From: Latrodectus hesperus
Lineage: Eukaryota; Arthropoda; Arachnida; Araneae; Theridiidae
Reading direction: 5' to 3'
DNA length: 64,000 bases
NCBI GenBank assembly: GCA_037975125.1
Contig: CM075855.1
Coordinates: 79,793,085 to 79,857,084 of the forward strand
Shown here: one piece after another, positions 48,801 to 54,522 of the stretch
Layout of the letters: the number at the start of each line of letters is the position of its first letter
How positions within the stretch are numbered: position 1 is the stretch's first letter
Position numbers and translations under genes: made by a program
Notes under the pieces: generated by a model
Told to the model about the DNA's origin: nothing
The model's database searches: none
What the model saw: the letters and a program-made list of their open reading frames with translations, nothing else

Positions 48801-50448
48801 TGTTTTCAGCCAGTTTATGTACTCCGGTAAATGTGTTATTAAACCCTAACTAATGCATCATTCAACTGTTTATTTGTAATTTTCGATCTACATTTTGTCT
48901 TTAAATGTTTCATGGTCGAAAGTCCAATTTCACAGAGGTAAGCAGATCCAAATCAGGAAAACAGTCTCAGAAAAGTTTCTTTCACAAGGATCCAAAATTC
49001 ACTCTGCAGAACCCTAACTTTTAGTTGCAAATCTGACTGAAAATCTATAATTTCCATTTCCAAAGCATCAACATTTTTGTTAAATCTCTTCTGGTTTCCA
49101 AATTCTTTATAACTTTCTCTTCTGATTTTCAATCTTATGTGATGCATCTGAAATATTAAGTTCGACAAATGGGTTTGAGATGAATAATAATATCGGTTGA
49201 ACTTTATGGAAATCAGAGGTTAGGAACTCAAAATTATTTTTCAGTGCATTTAGATTTTCCCAGTATTTCTCTTGTTTTATGGTTATTAATATGGCTTGAT
49301 ATATTCTGAAAATGGGTGAGTTAATTTTTTTTCTTTCATCCGAGTTATCCACAAATTTAAGTTTATCTGAAAAGCAGTTACATTCCCAGTCAATTGAAAT
49401 AGGTTCCCAGAAGATCACCGTTCAGATTAGCTGTTATATTTGTGAGAAAATACAAATCGGATAACTATTATCGTCAAATTCTTTATAACTTTCTCTTCTG
49501 GTTTCCAAAAGCTGATTAGTTGGCGAAAGAGGTTCTGCAAATCGTTTTATTCAATCGTTTCTATTTTAACAATTAAGAAGTGTAAAAAAATGTGATTGGT
49601 TATTTTTTAAAATATATTTTGTTCACAGTACCTAATTAAGCTGGCGAGCACAAGGTTGGGCACCGCTGCTCTAGAGAGGTTCCGAAAATAGATTAAATTC
49701 AGCATTAGAAAACAATGTTAAATTATTTACTGATGAGAAAGAAAATTGAACACATAAACGGACTTAGAGACAGTAACTTAATATTTCCCCAAATTAAAAA
49801 AAAATCTCTTATCAAAAGTTAAATTAGTGCTAAAATAATATCACTTTACTATTTTCACATCAGTATTTCCAGTAACTGTTAATCTAATAACTGTACAGCT
49901 GATCCCTTATTATTGAAAGAAAATTAAAAATTGTAAGGTTATTACCTTTTGTATTTAAGTAAGAACTAAGAGAAAATTTTAATACAATTTTTCTGAATAC
50001 AAAAAAATTTATTAAATGTTTATCTTTTTTCCATAAGGCCTTCAATTTAGGGGTAGTTCCCGGTACTCTACAAATGCAACTAAATCGTACATTTCAACCA
50101 CACATCCTACCATCAACCACACCTAGGACATCCAGCACAGGAGGCCTGTTACCTTTCAGTTTGCGAACTGAGCCAGACGATAACACACAAGCCACTGGCG
50201 ATGCGACTTTTACAGGAAATCCGCCAACAACACCAGATAATTGGGCTTCAAAAGATCCAGACAGTTCAACACTCAAGCCAACAGCAGAACCTATCAAGAT
50301 GGGAAAGATTTTGCATCAAAGTGGAACTGTGGCCTCAGTATCGATTGCTATGTTAATAGTAGGTATTAGCATCGGTTCAGCTATAGTATATACGAAATTC
50401 AATGGAATTCCGCCTTTCTTGAAATGCTCTGGATCTGAAAATGTATAA
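10535..50448 (+). CDS. LolA-like type I membrane glycoprotein (12 exons seen; 5' end missing)
   Basis: Twelve exons join in frame to encode 706 residues. All acceptors are AG, all donors GT, and all phases match: 10535-10747, 13182-13439, 16685-16845, 19768-19896, 21558-21678, 24655-24827, 29429-29548, 32651-32716, 35777-35933, 37900-38036, 41354-41527, 50038-50448. The ectodomain (1 to about 592) has N-glycosylation sequons (N52, N62, N142 and others) and few Cys. Next come a Ser/Thr/Pro/Asn-rich stalk (about 593-655), one hydrophobic helix (668-688) and a short Lys-containing tail, which indicates type I topology. Two halves look related. Each contains an (R/K)xIPxxxxxxx segment (RGIPARKWVYE in the first, KRDIPCHLFQG in the second), then an aromatic strand, then a later FxxxxxxxxP-type stretch. 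My best family match is the metazoan LolA-like (beta-barrel-like) extracellular proteins, recalled rather than searched. Ligand and function are unknown; lipid or hydrophobic ligand binding would be an analogy only. The signal peptide is not found. Confidence 0.85.
10748..13181. other. Intron A, A/T-rich
   Basis: No gene or terminal-repeat element is recognised in this 2.4-kb intron. It is A/T-rich low-complexity sequence. Confidence 0.5.
13182..13439 (+). CDS. LolA-like gene, exon B (residues 72-157)
   Basis: Acceptor CTTTAG, donor GTAAGT. It encodes CTQMTIDEWIK, then FSMKQLFSLDDKFLKEKG, then FRGIPARKWVYELPGYEKN (one sequon, N142) and TVYAYWS. The RGIPARKW segment is matched by RDIPCHLF in exon G, part of the evidence for an internal duplication. 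Confidence 0.92.
13466..13544 (+). mobile_element. 51-bp 5'-truncated SINE fragment with target duplication
   Basis: A perfect 14-bp direct repeat, CTTATAATTGATAT, lies at 13466-13479 and 13531-13544. Between them is a 51-bp insert containing CAGCTTGTCCATTTTTGGAC and ending in CCAACCAACCAA. The same core (CAGCTTGTCC, TTTTTGGACCTTG, AAAACCCAA) recurs at 34788-34845. This fits a severely 5'-truncated retroposed SINE tail. It lies 40 bp after the splice donor of exon B. Confidence 0.8.
13608..13811 (-). mobile_element. tRNA-derived SINE, family A, full length (176 bp)
   Basis: The SINE body (13622-13797, minus orientation) is flanked by a perfect 14-bp duplication, CCGATGCTGCGAGG, at 13608-13621 and 13798-13811. 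Read on the minus strand it starts with a tRNA-like head (GGCCGAGCTGGCAGCTGAAT, later a diverged B box GGATTCGTATCC). A tRNA-unrelated body with TAGGTCCCGGTCTAATTAGC follows, then GACCGTTGAGCGACAAACAA at the 3' end. Body length equals the copy at 40213-40388. Confidence 0.92.
15641..15730 (+). repeat. Dispersed A/T-rich repeat (copy 1)
   Basis: TATTTTAAATTCTAATTTAA, then TAATGAACTGAAAATA, then GAAAATAGAAG and TTACATCAGATA. The same ordered blocks recur near 45869-45960 about 30 kb away in the same orientation, with similar sequence also around both copies. Confidence 0.6.
16685..16845 (+). CDS. LolA-like gene, exon C (residues 158-211)
   Basis: Acceptor CTTCAG, donor GTACGT. The exon encodes DGSWNTSSNEDNVPLGFLVT, then KFRYQRNVPGMKLHEQEINV and FGFVPD, closing the first half of the ectodomain. 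It has one sequon (NTS). Confidence 0.9.
17268..17973 (-). mobile_element. Tc1-like element, internally deleted (702 bp)
   Basis: Terminal inverted repeats match over about 40 bp with indels: CTGCTCGACACTGAAAATGT at 17270 and, from the other strand, CACTGTCCGACATTGAAAAT ending at 17971. TA lies on both sides (17268-17269, 17972-17973). On the minus strand at about 17626-17580 one frame reads SPDFSPMEHVWDTIE, the hallmark block with the third catalytic residue of Tc1-type transposases. The domains with the first two Asp are absent, so this is a non-autonomous deletion derivative. A longer open frame in another phase over this DNA is spurious. Confidence 0.85.
18137..18165. repeat. Short perfect palindrome
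   Basis: CGAAATGAGATTT and its reverse complement are separated by a few bases. It may form a hairpin; no function is evident. Confidence 0.6.
18264..18355 (+). repeat. Tandem repeat, about 42-bp unit
   Basis: Two full units and the start of a third: TTATTCTTTTAAACTACAGA and TTATTCCTTTAAACTAAAGG each followed by GATACCTT, GATC and TTTACTCC. Confidence 0.7.
19768..19896 (+). CDS. LolA-like gene, exon D (residues 212-254)
   Basis: Acceptor TTTTAG, donor GTAAGT, phase 0 at both ends. It encodes PVQGVICENKAQTIKFPNIN and then VVFPDYQQIKYVD, starting the second half of the ectodomain. Confidence 0.92.
19897..21557. other. Intron D, mostly a non-LTR retrotransposon relic
   Basis: The non-LTR relic annotated separately fills most of this intron. 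The rest is A/T-rich. Confidence 0.6.
20225..21415 (+). pseudogene. Non-LTR retrotransposon relic with RNase H domain
   Basis: Translation in shifting frames gives LDIVQDKALRFITGS near 20240, the end of a reverse transcriptase region. YTDGSPTVSSGI near 20632, the start of an RNase H domain with its first Asp, follows. Next come FQWIPPIAEFMV or, in the adjacent frame, CGIHGNEETDKLAKEAS near 20955-21020, and RVITGHYCLQAHLPKISLAD near 21205-21265 from the zinc-knuckle tail. This order is that of arthropod Jockey/I-type elements. Frameshifts and stops show that it is long dead. It is 5'-truncated and has the same orientation as the host gene. Confidence 0.85.
21558..21678 (+). CDS. LolA-like gene, exon E (residues 255-294)
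   Basis: Acceptor TTTCAG, donor GTACGT. It encodes TWFDPRNKLLRMDSERIKEE, then VPEINSNERKFQSEVVNGKM, with a leftover G that completes Gly with exon F. Confidence 0.92.
21808..21887. repeat. (AT)n microsatellite, about 80 bp
   Basis: A pure AT dinucleotide run 130 bp after the exon E donor. Confidence 0.95.
22680..22949. mobile_element. 254-bp MITE with 8-bp target duplication
   Basis: Terminal inverted repeats of about 38 bp: GGCACAGGTGCCGTGTAATC at 22688 and, on the other strand, GGCACAGGTACCGTATAATC ending at 22941. They continue as CATG, then CCAAATTCTGA. The flanks are CTTTTGCT (22680-22687) and CTTTTACT (22942-22949), an 8-bp duplication with one mismatch. No coding capacity. Duplication size suggests the hAT or P superfamily, though the termini are not a classic hAT match. 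Confidence 0.8.
24655..24827 (+). CDS. LolA-like gene, exon F (residues 295-352)
   Basis: Acceptor TTGCAG, donor GTAAGA. It encodes VVFRRGFYKGRTTCTVKQIK, then FDLDVQNLFNFKIDS and MFGLNDTTYTYIGK, with sequon NDT. Confidence 0.92.
24828..29428. other. Intron F with SINE family B
   Basis: Holds the SINE at 25055-25349 and a 25-base poly(T) run at 25912-25936. Two unexplained patches of more balanced composition lie near 26200-26480 and 28645-28805; the latter contains GGAGGTCCAGGGCAACTGAC. They may be unrecognised repeats. Confidence 0.45.
25040..25364 (-). mobile_element. tRNA-derived SINE, family B, with 15-bp target duplication
   Basis: A perfect direct repeat AGAAAACTTCAACAT flanks the insert at 25040-25054 and 25350-25364. 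The SINE (25055-25349) reads on the minus strand from a tRNA-like head with A box TGGCTGAGTGGTTAGCACTC and B box GGGTTCGAATCC at about 25290. The 3' end lies at the left, next to a short T run on the plus strand. Head and perfect duplication indicate LINE-type target-primed insertion that is not very old. It differs from family A in its body. Confidence 0.92.
29429..29548 (+). CDS. LolA-like gene, exon G (residues 353-392)
   Basis: Acceptor CTGTAG, donor GTGAGT, phase 0. It encodes TTKRDIPCHLFQGVRSDWPE and then KSLWEWCFSVNLTTK, with two Cys and sequon NLT. The RDIPCHLFQG segment aligns by eye with RGIPARKWVYE of exon B. Confidence 0.92.
29757..30505 (+). mobile_element. Pogo/Tigger-like element, internally deleted (749 bp)
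   Basis: Terminal inverted repeats: CAGTAGAACTCCAATTATCC at 29757 and, from the other strand, CAGTAGAAATCCAACTATCT ending at 30505. TA follows on the right; the left flanking dinucleotide reads CA, probably mutated. Plus-strand remnants of the transposase C-terminus include FPGFETALEWMKRQ near 30079-30119, then, after a frameshift, KQMRDLATRK near 30155, the tail typical of Tigger/jerky-type transposases. The DDE domain is missing. Confidence 0.85.
31103..31187. repeat. Perfect 16-bp inverted repeat
   Basis: AACTATTTTTACTAGT at 31103-31118 and its exact reverse complement at 31172-31187, spaced by 53 bp. No coding or terminal context tells what it is. Confidence 0.6.
32263..32600 (+). repeat. 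Tandem repeat, 52-54 bp unit, about six copies
   Basis: Each unit contains CAATTATTCTATAGTATGAT, then TATTCTACAGCATTATGTAT and AGTATTCGGGTT. Unit starts lie near 32264, 32325, 32379, 32431, 32482 and 32536. The first is lengthened by an AT run; the last two have drifted. The array ends about 50 bp before exon H. Confidence 0.9.
32651..32716 (+). CDS. LolA-like gene, exon H (residues 393-414)
   Basis: A small exon of 66 bp: acceptor TTGCAG, donor GTAAGG, phase 0. It encodes DENVIFRSGEYALISAQVSI then LS. It lies close behind the 52-54 bp tandem array. Confidence 0.9.
33148..33320 (+). mobile_element. SINE family A, diverged copy
   Basis: Same ordered blocks as the full copies: GGCTGAGCTGG, TTCGGTT-like TTTGGTTCAACTG, a diverged B box GAGTTCGAAACCC, TTCGGAATTCACTTTAA, TAGGTCCCGGTATGATTAGC, then GAGCAACAAACAAAC. 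Older than the copies at 13.6 and 40.2 kb; no clear target duplication. Confidence 0.8.
34788..34845 (+). mobile_element. SINE family D tail, second copy
   Basis: CTCAGCTTGTCC, TTTTTGGACCTTG and AAAACCCAATCAACCA match the 51-bp insert at 13480-13530. The upstream boundary is not defined. Confidence 0.6.
34918..35215 (-). mobile_element. SINE-like repeat (family E)
   Basis: On the minus strand GATGGTGTGGCGTCCAGCTC is followed by a B-box-like GTGGTTCGAAATTCC near 35150, then a body of balanced composition with CAGTCCAGGGCTTGCCTGCA. A diverged relative of its left part is seen near 34410-34480. This is probably a tRNA-related SINE, but no target duplication was found. Confidence 0.5.
35777..35933 (+). 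CDS. LolA-like gene, exon I (residues 415-466)
   Basis: Acceptor TTGCAG, donor GTAAGT. It encodes SESSGDYPPKFRIFHHFYDV, then MGVTAFDIGNCFAENEKRR and LQFAVD, with a leftover T that makes Trp with exon J. FRIFHHFYDV and TAFDIGNCF correspond by position to FLVTKFRYQ and INVFGFVPD of exon C. Confidence 0.92.
36954..37257. repeat. 96-97 bp tandem repeat ending in a 54-bp-arm hairpin
   Basis: Three direct copies start at 36954, 37050 and 37147 with CCTCA(T/C)ATG, then GTGACC, CAGAAG and GAGACTTT. The third copy (37147-37200) is followed after only 3 bases by its near-perfect reverse complement (37204-37257). The two 54-nt arms share GAGACTTTAAA, GATTGAATTAT and CTGTGGTCAC with few mismatches, so the transcript could fold into a long stem. 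Confidence 0.92.
37533..37739 (+). mobile_element. SINE family A, diverged and expanded copy
   Basis: A tRNA-like head (CAAGCTGGTACTCGAATGAT, then TTAGCG) and B box GAGTTTGAATCCC near 37590. The body has ACTCCACTTTAAACTAAGGC, with a partial internal duplication (AGTTCACTTTAAAATTTATT). The tail ends ATGACCGTTGAGCGACAAGC. A-rich flanks CTTATTAAAT and CTTATTTAAAT suggest a target duplication. Confidence 0.8.
37900..38036 (+). CDS. LolA-like gene, exon J (residues 467-512)
   Basis: Acceptor TTTCAG, donor GTATAT. It encodes WAVTDDSIAIIENATSDLNF, then LQKWKTAIYYNSGLKPESLR and ISNLHS, with sequon NAT. Confidence 0.9.
38340..39215 (+). pseudogene. Second non-LTR retrotransposon relic (RNase H region)
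   Basis: In shifting frames the plus strand gives DIKIYTDGSKIG near 38401-38440. SDCNYGDLSILSDSLSSIQH follows at 38573-38632, with the second Asp of RNase H in LSDSLSS. Next is VHFQWIPLHDNIYENELARH near 38715-38775. The tail is read in two frames near 39080-39170, including LDWEDIRNCPLLVPDF. Stops and shifts make it dead. Same region of the element type, and same orientation, as the relic at 20.2-21.4 kb. Confidence 0.85.
40200..40401 (+). mobile_element. tRNA-derived SINE, family A, full length (176 bp)
   Basis: The SINE body (40213-40388) has a head GCCGAGCTGGCAGCCGAATG with A box TGGTTAGCGC, B box GGGTTCGAATCCC at about 40267, then CCTTGGCCATGGATGTTTG. TAGGTCCCGGTCTAATTAGC and GACCGTTGAGCGACAAACAA follow. 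Flanks CCAGGATAGGATG (40200-40212) and CCAGGACAGAATG (40389-40401) form a 13-bp target duplication with two mismatches. Confidence 0.92.
41354..41527 (+). CDS. LolA-like gene, exon K (residues 513-570)
   Basis: Acceptor TTTCAG, donor GTAAGT, phase 0. It encodes LVLNNQLFMRFTILFPHKDL, then PAEIKKTEITAFAAENMLRT and ENGKVKVKYFRSNSSI, with sequon NSS. If the donor is not used, the frame continues for only 6 codons to a TAA ending at 41548. Confidence 0.92.
43914..44742 (-). mobile_element. SINE family A copy split by a DNA transposon
   Basis: The left part (43914-43990) reads, as the minus-oriented SINE, GGTTTGATTTGTTTGTCGCT, GGCTAATTACACCAGGATCT and ACGTTTAGAG. The right part (44700-44742) resumes with TTCTGAACC, then TTCAAACATCCATGCCCGCA. 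The two ends are adjacent in intact copies, so the intervening 709 bp inserted into the SINE. Confidence 0.85.
43989..44701. mobile_element. Pogo/Tigger-like MITE, 709 bp, inserted in a SINE
   Basis: The left terminus CAGTGGGTGATCGGTTAACG starts at 43991. The right terminus, on the other strand, is AAGTGAGTGATCGATTAACG, ending at 44699. Both continue with AACA. TA is duplicated at 43989-43990 and 44700-44701. Inside, several GAACA/ACGAAC motifs recur near both ends, perhaps transposase sites. No transposase frame was recognised, so it is treated as non-autonomous. Termini starting CAGT with TA duplication suggest the pogo/Tigger group. Confidence 0.85.
45869..45960 (+). repeat. Dispersed A/T-rich repeat (copy 2)
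   Basis: TATTTTGAATTCTAATTTAA, then TAATGAATTGAAAATA, then GAAAATAGAAGC and TTACATTAGATA, matching 15641-15730 in order and orientation. Confidence 0.6.
46139..46560 (+). repeat. Partial direct duplication (46139-46372 and 46383-46560)
   Basis: Shared ordered blocks: AGATTAAATAAA, AATCGAATG, AAAACTC then TTTAGTCCT, ATTATTAA, GCAGGATTC or GTCAGGATTC, CCATTCCCGA or CTATTCCCGA, CGTATTGGGAAA. The second copy lacks about 55 bp from the middle of the first. Confidence 0.75.
48318..48545 (-). mobile_element. SINE-like element, family C
   Basis: On the minus strand a B-box-like GAGGTTCGATTCTC lies near 48518, preceded by a short tRNA-like head (CGTTTCACGCTCCCAAGGCA) that seems 5'-truncated. The body has TGGTGGTTTCACGTTAGGCC and CACTGTAGGCCTTGGCCCAC. 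Base composition is very unlike the flanks. No clear target duplication. Confidence 0.65.
48870..49676 (-). mobile_element. hAT transposon relic (transposase C-terminus and one terminus)
   Basis: On the minus strand, frames give NNFEFLTSDFHKVQPILLFI, then SNPFVELNISD (about 49260-49130). MEIIDFQSDLQLKVRVLQSE follows (near 49065-49005). Last is YLCEIGLSTMKHLKTKCRSK near 48940-48880, the hAT dimerisation region. The right end reads CAGCGGTGCCCAACCTTGTG on the minus strand, ending at 49668, a hAT-type terminus. It is followed by CTCTAGAG (49669-49676), a plausible 8-bp target duplication half. The left terminus was not found. Frameshifts show that it is dead. Confidence 0.8.
50038..50448 (+). 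CDS. LolA-like gene, exon L, final exon: stalk, TM helix, tail (residues 571-706)
   Basis: Acceptor CATAAG, phase 0; stop at 50446-50448. It encodes AFNLGVVPGTLQMQLNRTFQ, then a Pro/Thr/Ser-rich stretch (PSTTPRTSSTGG, GNPPTTPDNWAS) of about 60 residues. The hydrophobic helix VASVSIAMLIVGISIGSAIV (with Y; residues 668-688) follows, then the tail TKFNGIPPFLKCSGSENV. Stalk, membrane anchor and tail thus all sit in one exon. A juxtamembrane Cys in the tail could be lipidated, but that is a guess. Confidence 0.93.
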   Translation, partial: AFNLGVVPGTLQMQLNRTFQPHILPSTTPRTSSTGGLLPFSLRTEPDDNTQATGDATFTGNPPTTPDNWASKDPDSSTLKPTAEPIKMGKILHQSGTVASVSIAMLIVGISIGSAIVYTKFNGIPPFLKCSGSENV

Positions 50449-50485
50449 AATTGTTAGATTTTTTAAAATATATATTTTTAGTTAA

Positions 50486-50491
50486 AATAAA
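50486..50491 (+). promoter_or_regulatory. Possible polyadenylation signal of the LolA-like gene
   Basis: AATAAA 38 bp after the stop codon. This is the first canonical hexamer downstream; whether it is used cannot be told. Confidence 0.45.
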
Positions 50492-51531
50492 TGAATTTCG
50501 GAGAAACTACTTTAATATTGATATGCTGCTGCTGGATGTAAACTTAATGTAAAAACTGTTTTTATTCAAATTACTGTTTCCTTCAATGTGGATGAAAAGC
50601 TTGAATTCACATGTTATATTATCTCACTTATATACTCAGATATTCATGGATTGTAAGAAAAATCCTTTCACATAAGCATTGAACACGCATGTTATTTTAT
50701 TCAGTAAACTTGCATTTGAAAAAATATGTAACTATAACTTTCCAACATGCTACAAACTCGGTAATATTTATGTAGCATGCAGTGAAATTACTGTAATAAT
50801 GAAGCATATCTATATATATATCGATTGTATTTAGACTTTGAATTGCACTGTTAGCAATTACAATAGATTAGATTATCAACTGTTAGATTGAGTATTATAA
50901 GATAAATTGAGTTTAGATTTCGAAATCCACAAACAGACAATGTCTTTCGATCACTTTCATTTATTAACAGCCTTTTGCCTTTTCCACATACACATATCAA
51001 ACTCTAATAGGTATTTTTGACTATGCGTATTTTGCAGTTTTGTTACATAATTTAGAGCTATAGATGTTTTGTAAAAGTCTAAATAATTTTAAAATTATAA
51101 TTTTACAGTTTACAGTCGCACTTTTTTAAATTAGTAATCTTATAAATTTCATTCGAAATGAATGTGTATATAAAAAAATTATCAAAATTTAAATTGTTGT
51201 TAATTTAGCTGATTCAAGAGAAAGTAAAATGTAATGAGAGTTATTATACAAATTTATTTTTATTGCTGCAAATAAAACTAAGTTTGAAAAAAAAGTTGAT
51301 AAAATGTAAAAATTTGCATGGTCTAGTTTGAATATTTAAAATGCAACATGTATTCGCTATATAAAGATACATGCAACACAATAATGACATAAAATAATAA
51401 TAGTATTGTTCATTAAAATACACTATTTTTATACAAGTCCTGGGAGTAACATGGAAGATTTCTATACCATAATCGAGATAATCGATACCGCTTCCACAGA
51501 ACTCTTTAGCATTCGAGGTGCCCCTATATAC

Positions 51532-51644
51532 CTCTAATCTGCTCATGTATCATTTCAAGTATAGCTCTAATCTGCTCATATCATCTCAAGTATAGCTCTA
51601 ATCTGCTCATGTATCATCTCAAGTATAGCTCTAATCTGCTCATG
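51532..51644 (+). repeat. Tandem repeat, about 33-36 bp unit
   Basis: CTCTAATCTGCTCATG occurs four times, separated by TATCAT(T/C)TCAAGTATAG; the second unit lacks three bases. Confidence 0.9.
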
Positions 51645-51835
51645 AAACTGTGCCAGGGTTGTCACAATTGGTATCAGTCTTTTACATGCCCTACTGGAAA
51701 AAAGCCAGGGGAATAATATCAGGTGATGGGGTGTGACCATGAAATTGAATTACCTCACCTGATTCATCTTAATGGAGGTTAGCGATTCAATTATTTCGAA
51801 CGTACGCATTTCAGAGAGGAAGGAATTATTTTCCT

Positions 51836-51872
51836 TAATTGCTCCTTCCAAAATATTGTGAAAGGAGCAATT
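51836..51872. repeat. Short hairpin
   Basis: AATTGCTCCTT and its reverse complement AAGGAGCAATT flank a loop of about 15 bases. Confidence 0.6.
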
Positions 51873-52224
51873 GTGAAAATAAGTGTCTTTTATCGGGGTA
51901 AAAACACAAAATTAGCATACTGAAATATGCATGACCATTAATAATTGTCACAGCAAAGAAAATGAATACCCAATCATTTCATCCTCTTTCAAGTCGTAAC
52001 AAAGATAGACATAAAGGATGAATTGTTTCGTTTTTTTAGATCACTTTAAAAAAAAATTGTCAGTTACACCAAACATTAATTTTAAGGTTTAGTCTTTTGA
52101 GGATGTTTATCATCGCAATTCAGAGCATTTCTATTAACATTTCCATTGAAATTATGTTGCCTCCAAAGGAAAACATAAATTGGGCCAAAAAGGCGTTTTT
52201 GGTAAACGATTTTAGATTGGCTTT

Positions 52225-52390
52225 ATCATTAAGTTACATCTATTTTACATTCATAAAATTGATGTAAGCATCAAAAATAATTGATTTGCAGAAATCAAAT
52301 TCACACAATTCCATATGATCAAATAAATCAGAACTACTTGCAAAAACATCTAAAATGCGATAGTTTCTTTTGATATTCTTGATCAATGCC
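52225..52390 (-). other. Unidentified minus-strand open segment
   Basis: A stop-free stretch of about 50 codons reads EALIKNIKRNYRILDVFASS, then DLFDHMELCEFDFCKSIIFD, and stops after INFMNVK. It has protein-like amino acid use, but the frame is closed by a stop just before the Glu and no valid splice acceptor is evident. It may be a relic of a multi-copy gene or transposon. I do not recognise it. Confidence 0.25.
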
Positions 52391-54185
52391 TCTTAACTGC
52401 AAACCTCTTGTGTATAGAAACGTTTCTTTATCATGATAACCTTGGCTTCTTGAGGGCACCAGCGACAATTTTCACAGAATGTCATGAAGAATTGCAATAA
52501 GTGATTTTAGCTCTACCATCAAAACTGTCTTTTTCTTAATATGTTGATTAAGAAACAAAACATTTTCTATATTTTTATCTTATATCAAATTGCAGAGGAA
52601 CAACTGATATTTTCGAAAAATGTATTAGAAAATAACAAATCGTATTGTGTTAGTAATTCCAATTTTATCACTCATTCTAAAATTTTTATAAAAATCTCCA
52701 AATTTGGTACGTCATTTAAATATTACTTTATATAAAACACTAAAATGTCTTTCAAATAACTGAAATTTAATTTTAGTAAATCTATGTATTAAATTATATA
52801 TATTTATTTCATAACAGTTTTTTAATTTGGGAAAGATTTGTTATGCATTTCATGTTTAACTATTTCTCAATTAAGAAAAAAGTATTAGCAAATAATAAGT
52901 AAAAAAAAAAAATTCTAACATTTAAATAAAAATTTATAAAAAAATAGAAAATTTGTTTGGTGAATAACCCAGCATCTGAAATTATTATTTTGAGTATTTG
53001 ATTTTAATTTTTATGTTAAATAATTTGATTACAGATAAAAATTAAAATTAATGCTAAGAACACTCAACAATTATATTCATTAAATTTTGATGTTGGAAAC
53101 ATTTATTCATATAAAAGCATTAAATAATTCAACAATTTGAAGTAGCAAATTTTATATTAAGTGCAGTATGAAGTACTAAATTCTTGATCATTTGAACAAG
53201 CTGTCAAACTAAGAACAATAAACAATCAAATTGGCACTTTTACTCAATTTAAAGTAAATATTTCTTAAGTAAAGTAACAAAATTAATGATTTCTGAAACT
53301 GAAAAAAAGAGCTAAAACTTTGCAACTAACAAACCTTCATAATATAAAATATTATCTCCAATGCAGTTATTTCTCTCATGTATTATAAGTTTCATATTAA
53401 ACAACACACAGACGAAATATTTTATATAACGTTGGATAAACAAAATTATTACAGTATATCATAAGAAATGTAACAAATCAAAATAACATTAATTATCCTT
53501 AAGAATTATTATTTTCATTATTAATATTTGTTCTTTTACTTATGTTTAAAGCTTTTAAAAATTTAAAAAATTTTTAAATATGATTCCTTTAAAAATTTTC
53601 AATAATGATACTCTAAAAATTAATTTACATATTCAGCACTGATTGATCATAATATTATTTAGTAAAAACATGTTTCATTATAATACTAGTACATTTTACA
53701 AAATATCAATTTTTTTAGGTAACTAAAAATATTGGCAATACATGAAACTATGAAAAAGTATTTTAAAATTATATAACCAAAACATTTTCATTTCATACAA
53801 TTTGTTTAAAAAATATGTTTAAAATGAATACTAAAAGATTCAAGTAACCATAAAAATAAACCATAAAAATTAAAGAAAAATATTTTCCCTAAATGAAAGA
53901 AGGAAAAAACTGCAGTGAAGAACAATTTTACAAATTAAGCCTAATTAGATATTTTATACGATGCAAAACTACAATATGTTATCATTTATAATAAAATATA
54001 TATATTGTTACTCTTTTGTATAAAATAGTTTCAATTCAGTATTAAAATATTTAACATTCACAATATATTTAACATGTAATTTGTTTCATGATATACACGG
54101 AACATTGATTAAAAAAAGCATGTAAAATAATTTATTCCTTAACACAATCACACAATCAAATTTAATCTTAATATATAATAAAGGT

Positions 54186-54191
54186 TTTATT
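54186..54191 (-). promoter_or_regulatory. Possible polyadenylation signal of the RMDN gene
   Basis: AATAAA on the minus strand about 335 bp past the stop codon (another at 54131-54136). If used, the AT array at 54257-54340 would be part of the 3' untranslated region. Confidence 0.3.
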
Positions 54192-54253
54192 TTATAAAAA
54201 TATAAAATACCATATACAAAAGTAAAATATTTTTCATAATATAAAATATAAAA

Positions 54254-54256
<3 letters not shown>

Positions 54257-54340
<84 letters not shown>
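54257..54340. repeat. (AT)n microsatellite, about 84 bp
   Basis: A pure AT run, about 180 bp beyond the RMDN stop codon. Confidence 0.95.
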
Positions 54341-54342
<2 letters not shown>

Positions 54343-54522
54343 TCACTTTGTGAGATATCAAGATGGATTATAAAACAAAATATTTTTTAAATTGTAACAA
54401 ATAGTACAACAGCATTAACAAAATTTATAAATACACATTTGGAGTATCACAATTATTAGGAGCCTAAAAGTATAAATATAAGATAATAGAAAAAATATTA
54501 GTTAAGAAATATTTCATAAAAT

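Larger units (their letters stand above)
41528..50037. other. Intron K, 8.5 kb, transposon-rich
   Basis: Contains the interrupted SINE with its Tigger-like insertion at 43914-44742, a dispersed repeat at 45869-45960, a partial direct duplication at 46139-46560, a SINE at 48318-48545 and a hAT relic at 48870-49668. A minus-strand open frame of 63 codons at 43029-43220 and G/C-richer patches near 44780-44960 and 45250-45540 are unexplained. Confidence 0.5.
50492..54522. other. Intergenic region between convergent genes
   Basis: Contains the UTR sequences of both genes, a tandem repeat at 51532-51644, a hairpin near 51836-51872, an unidentified minus-strand open segment at 52225-52390, and an AT array at 54257-54340. 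Otherwise A/T-rich. No further gene is supported. Confidence 0.5.
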
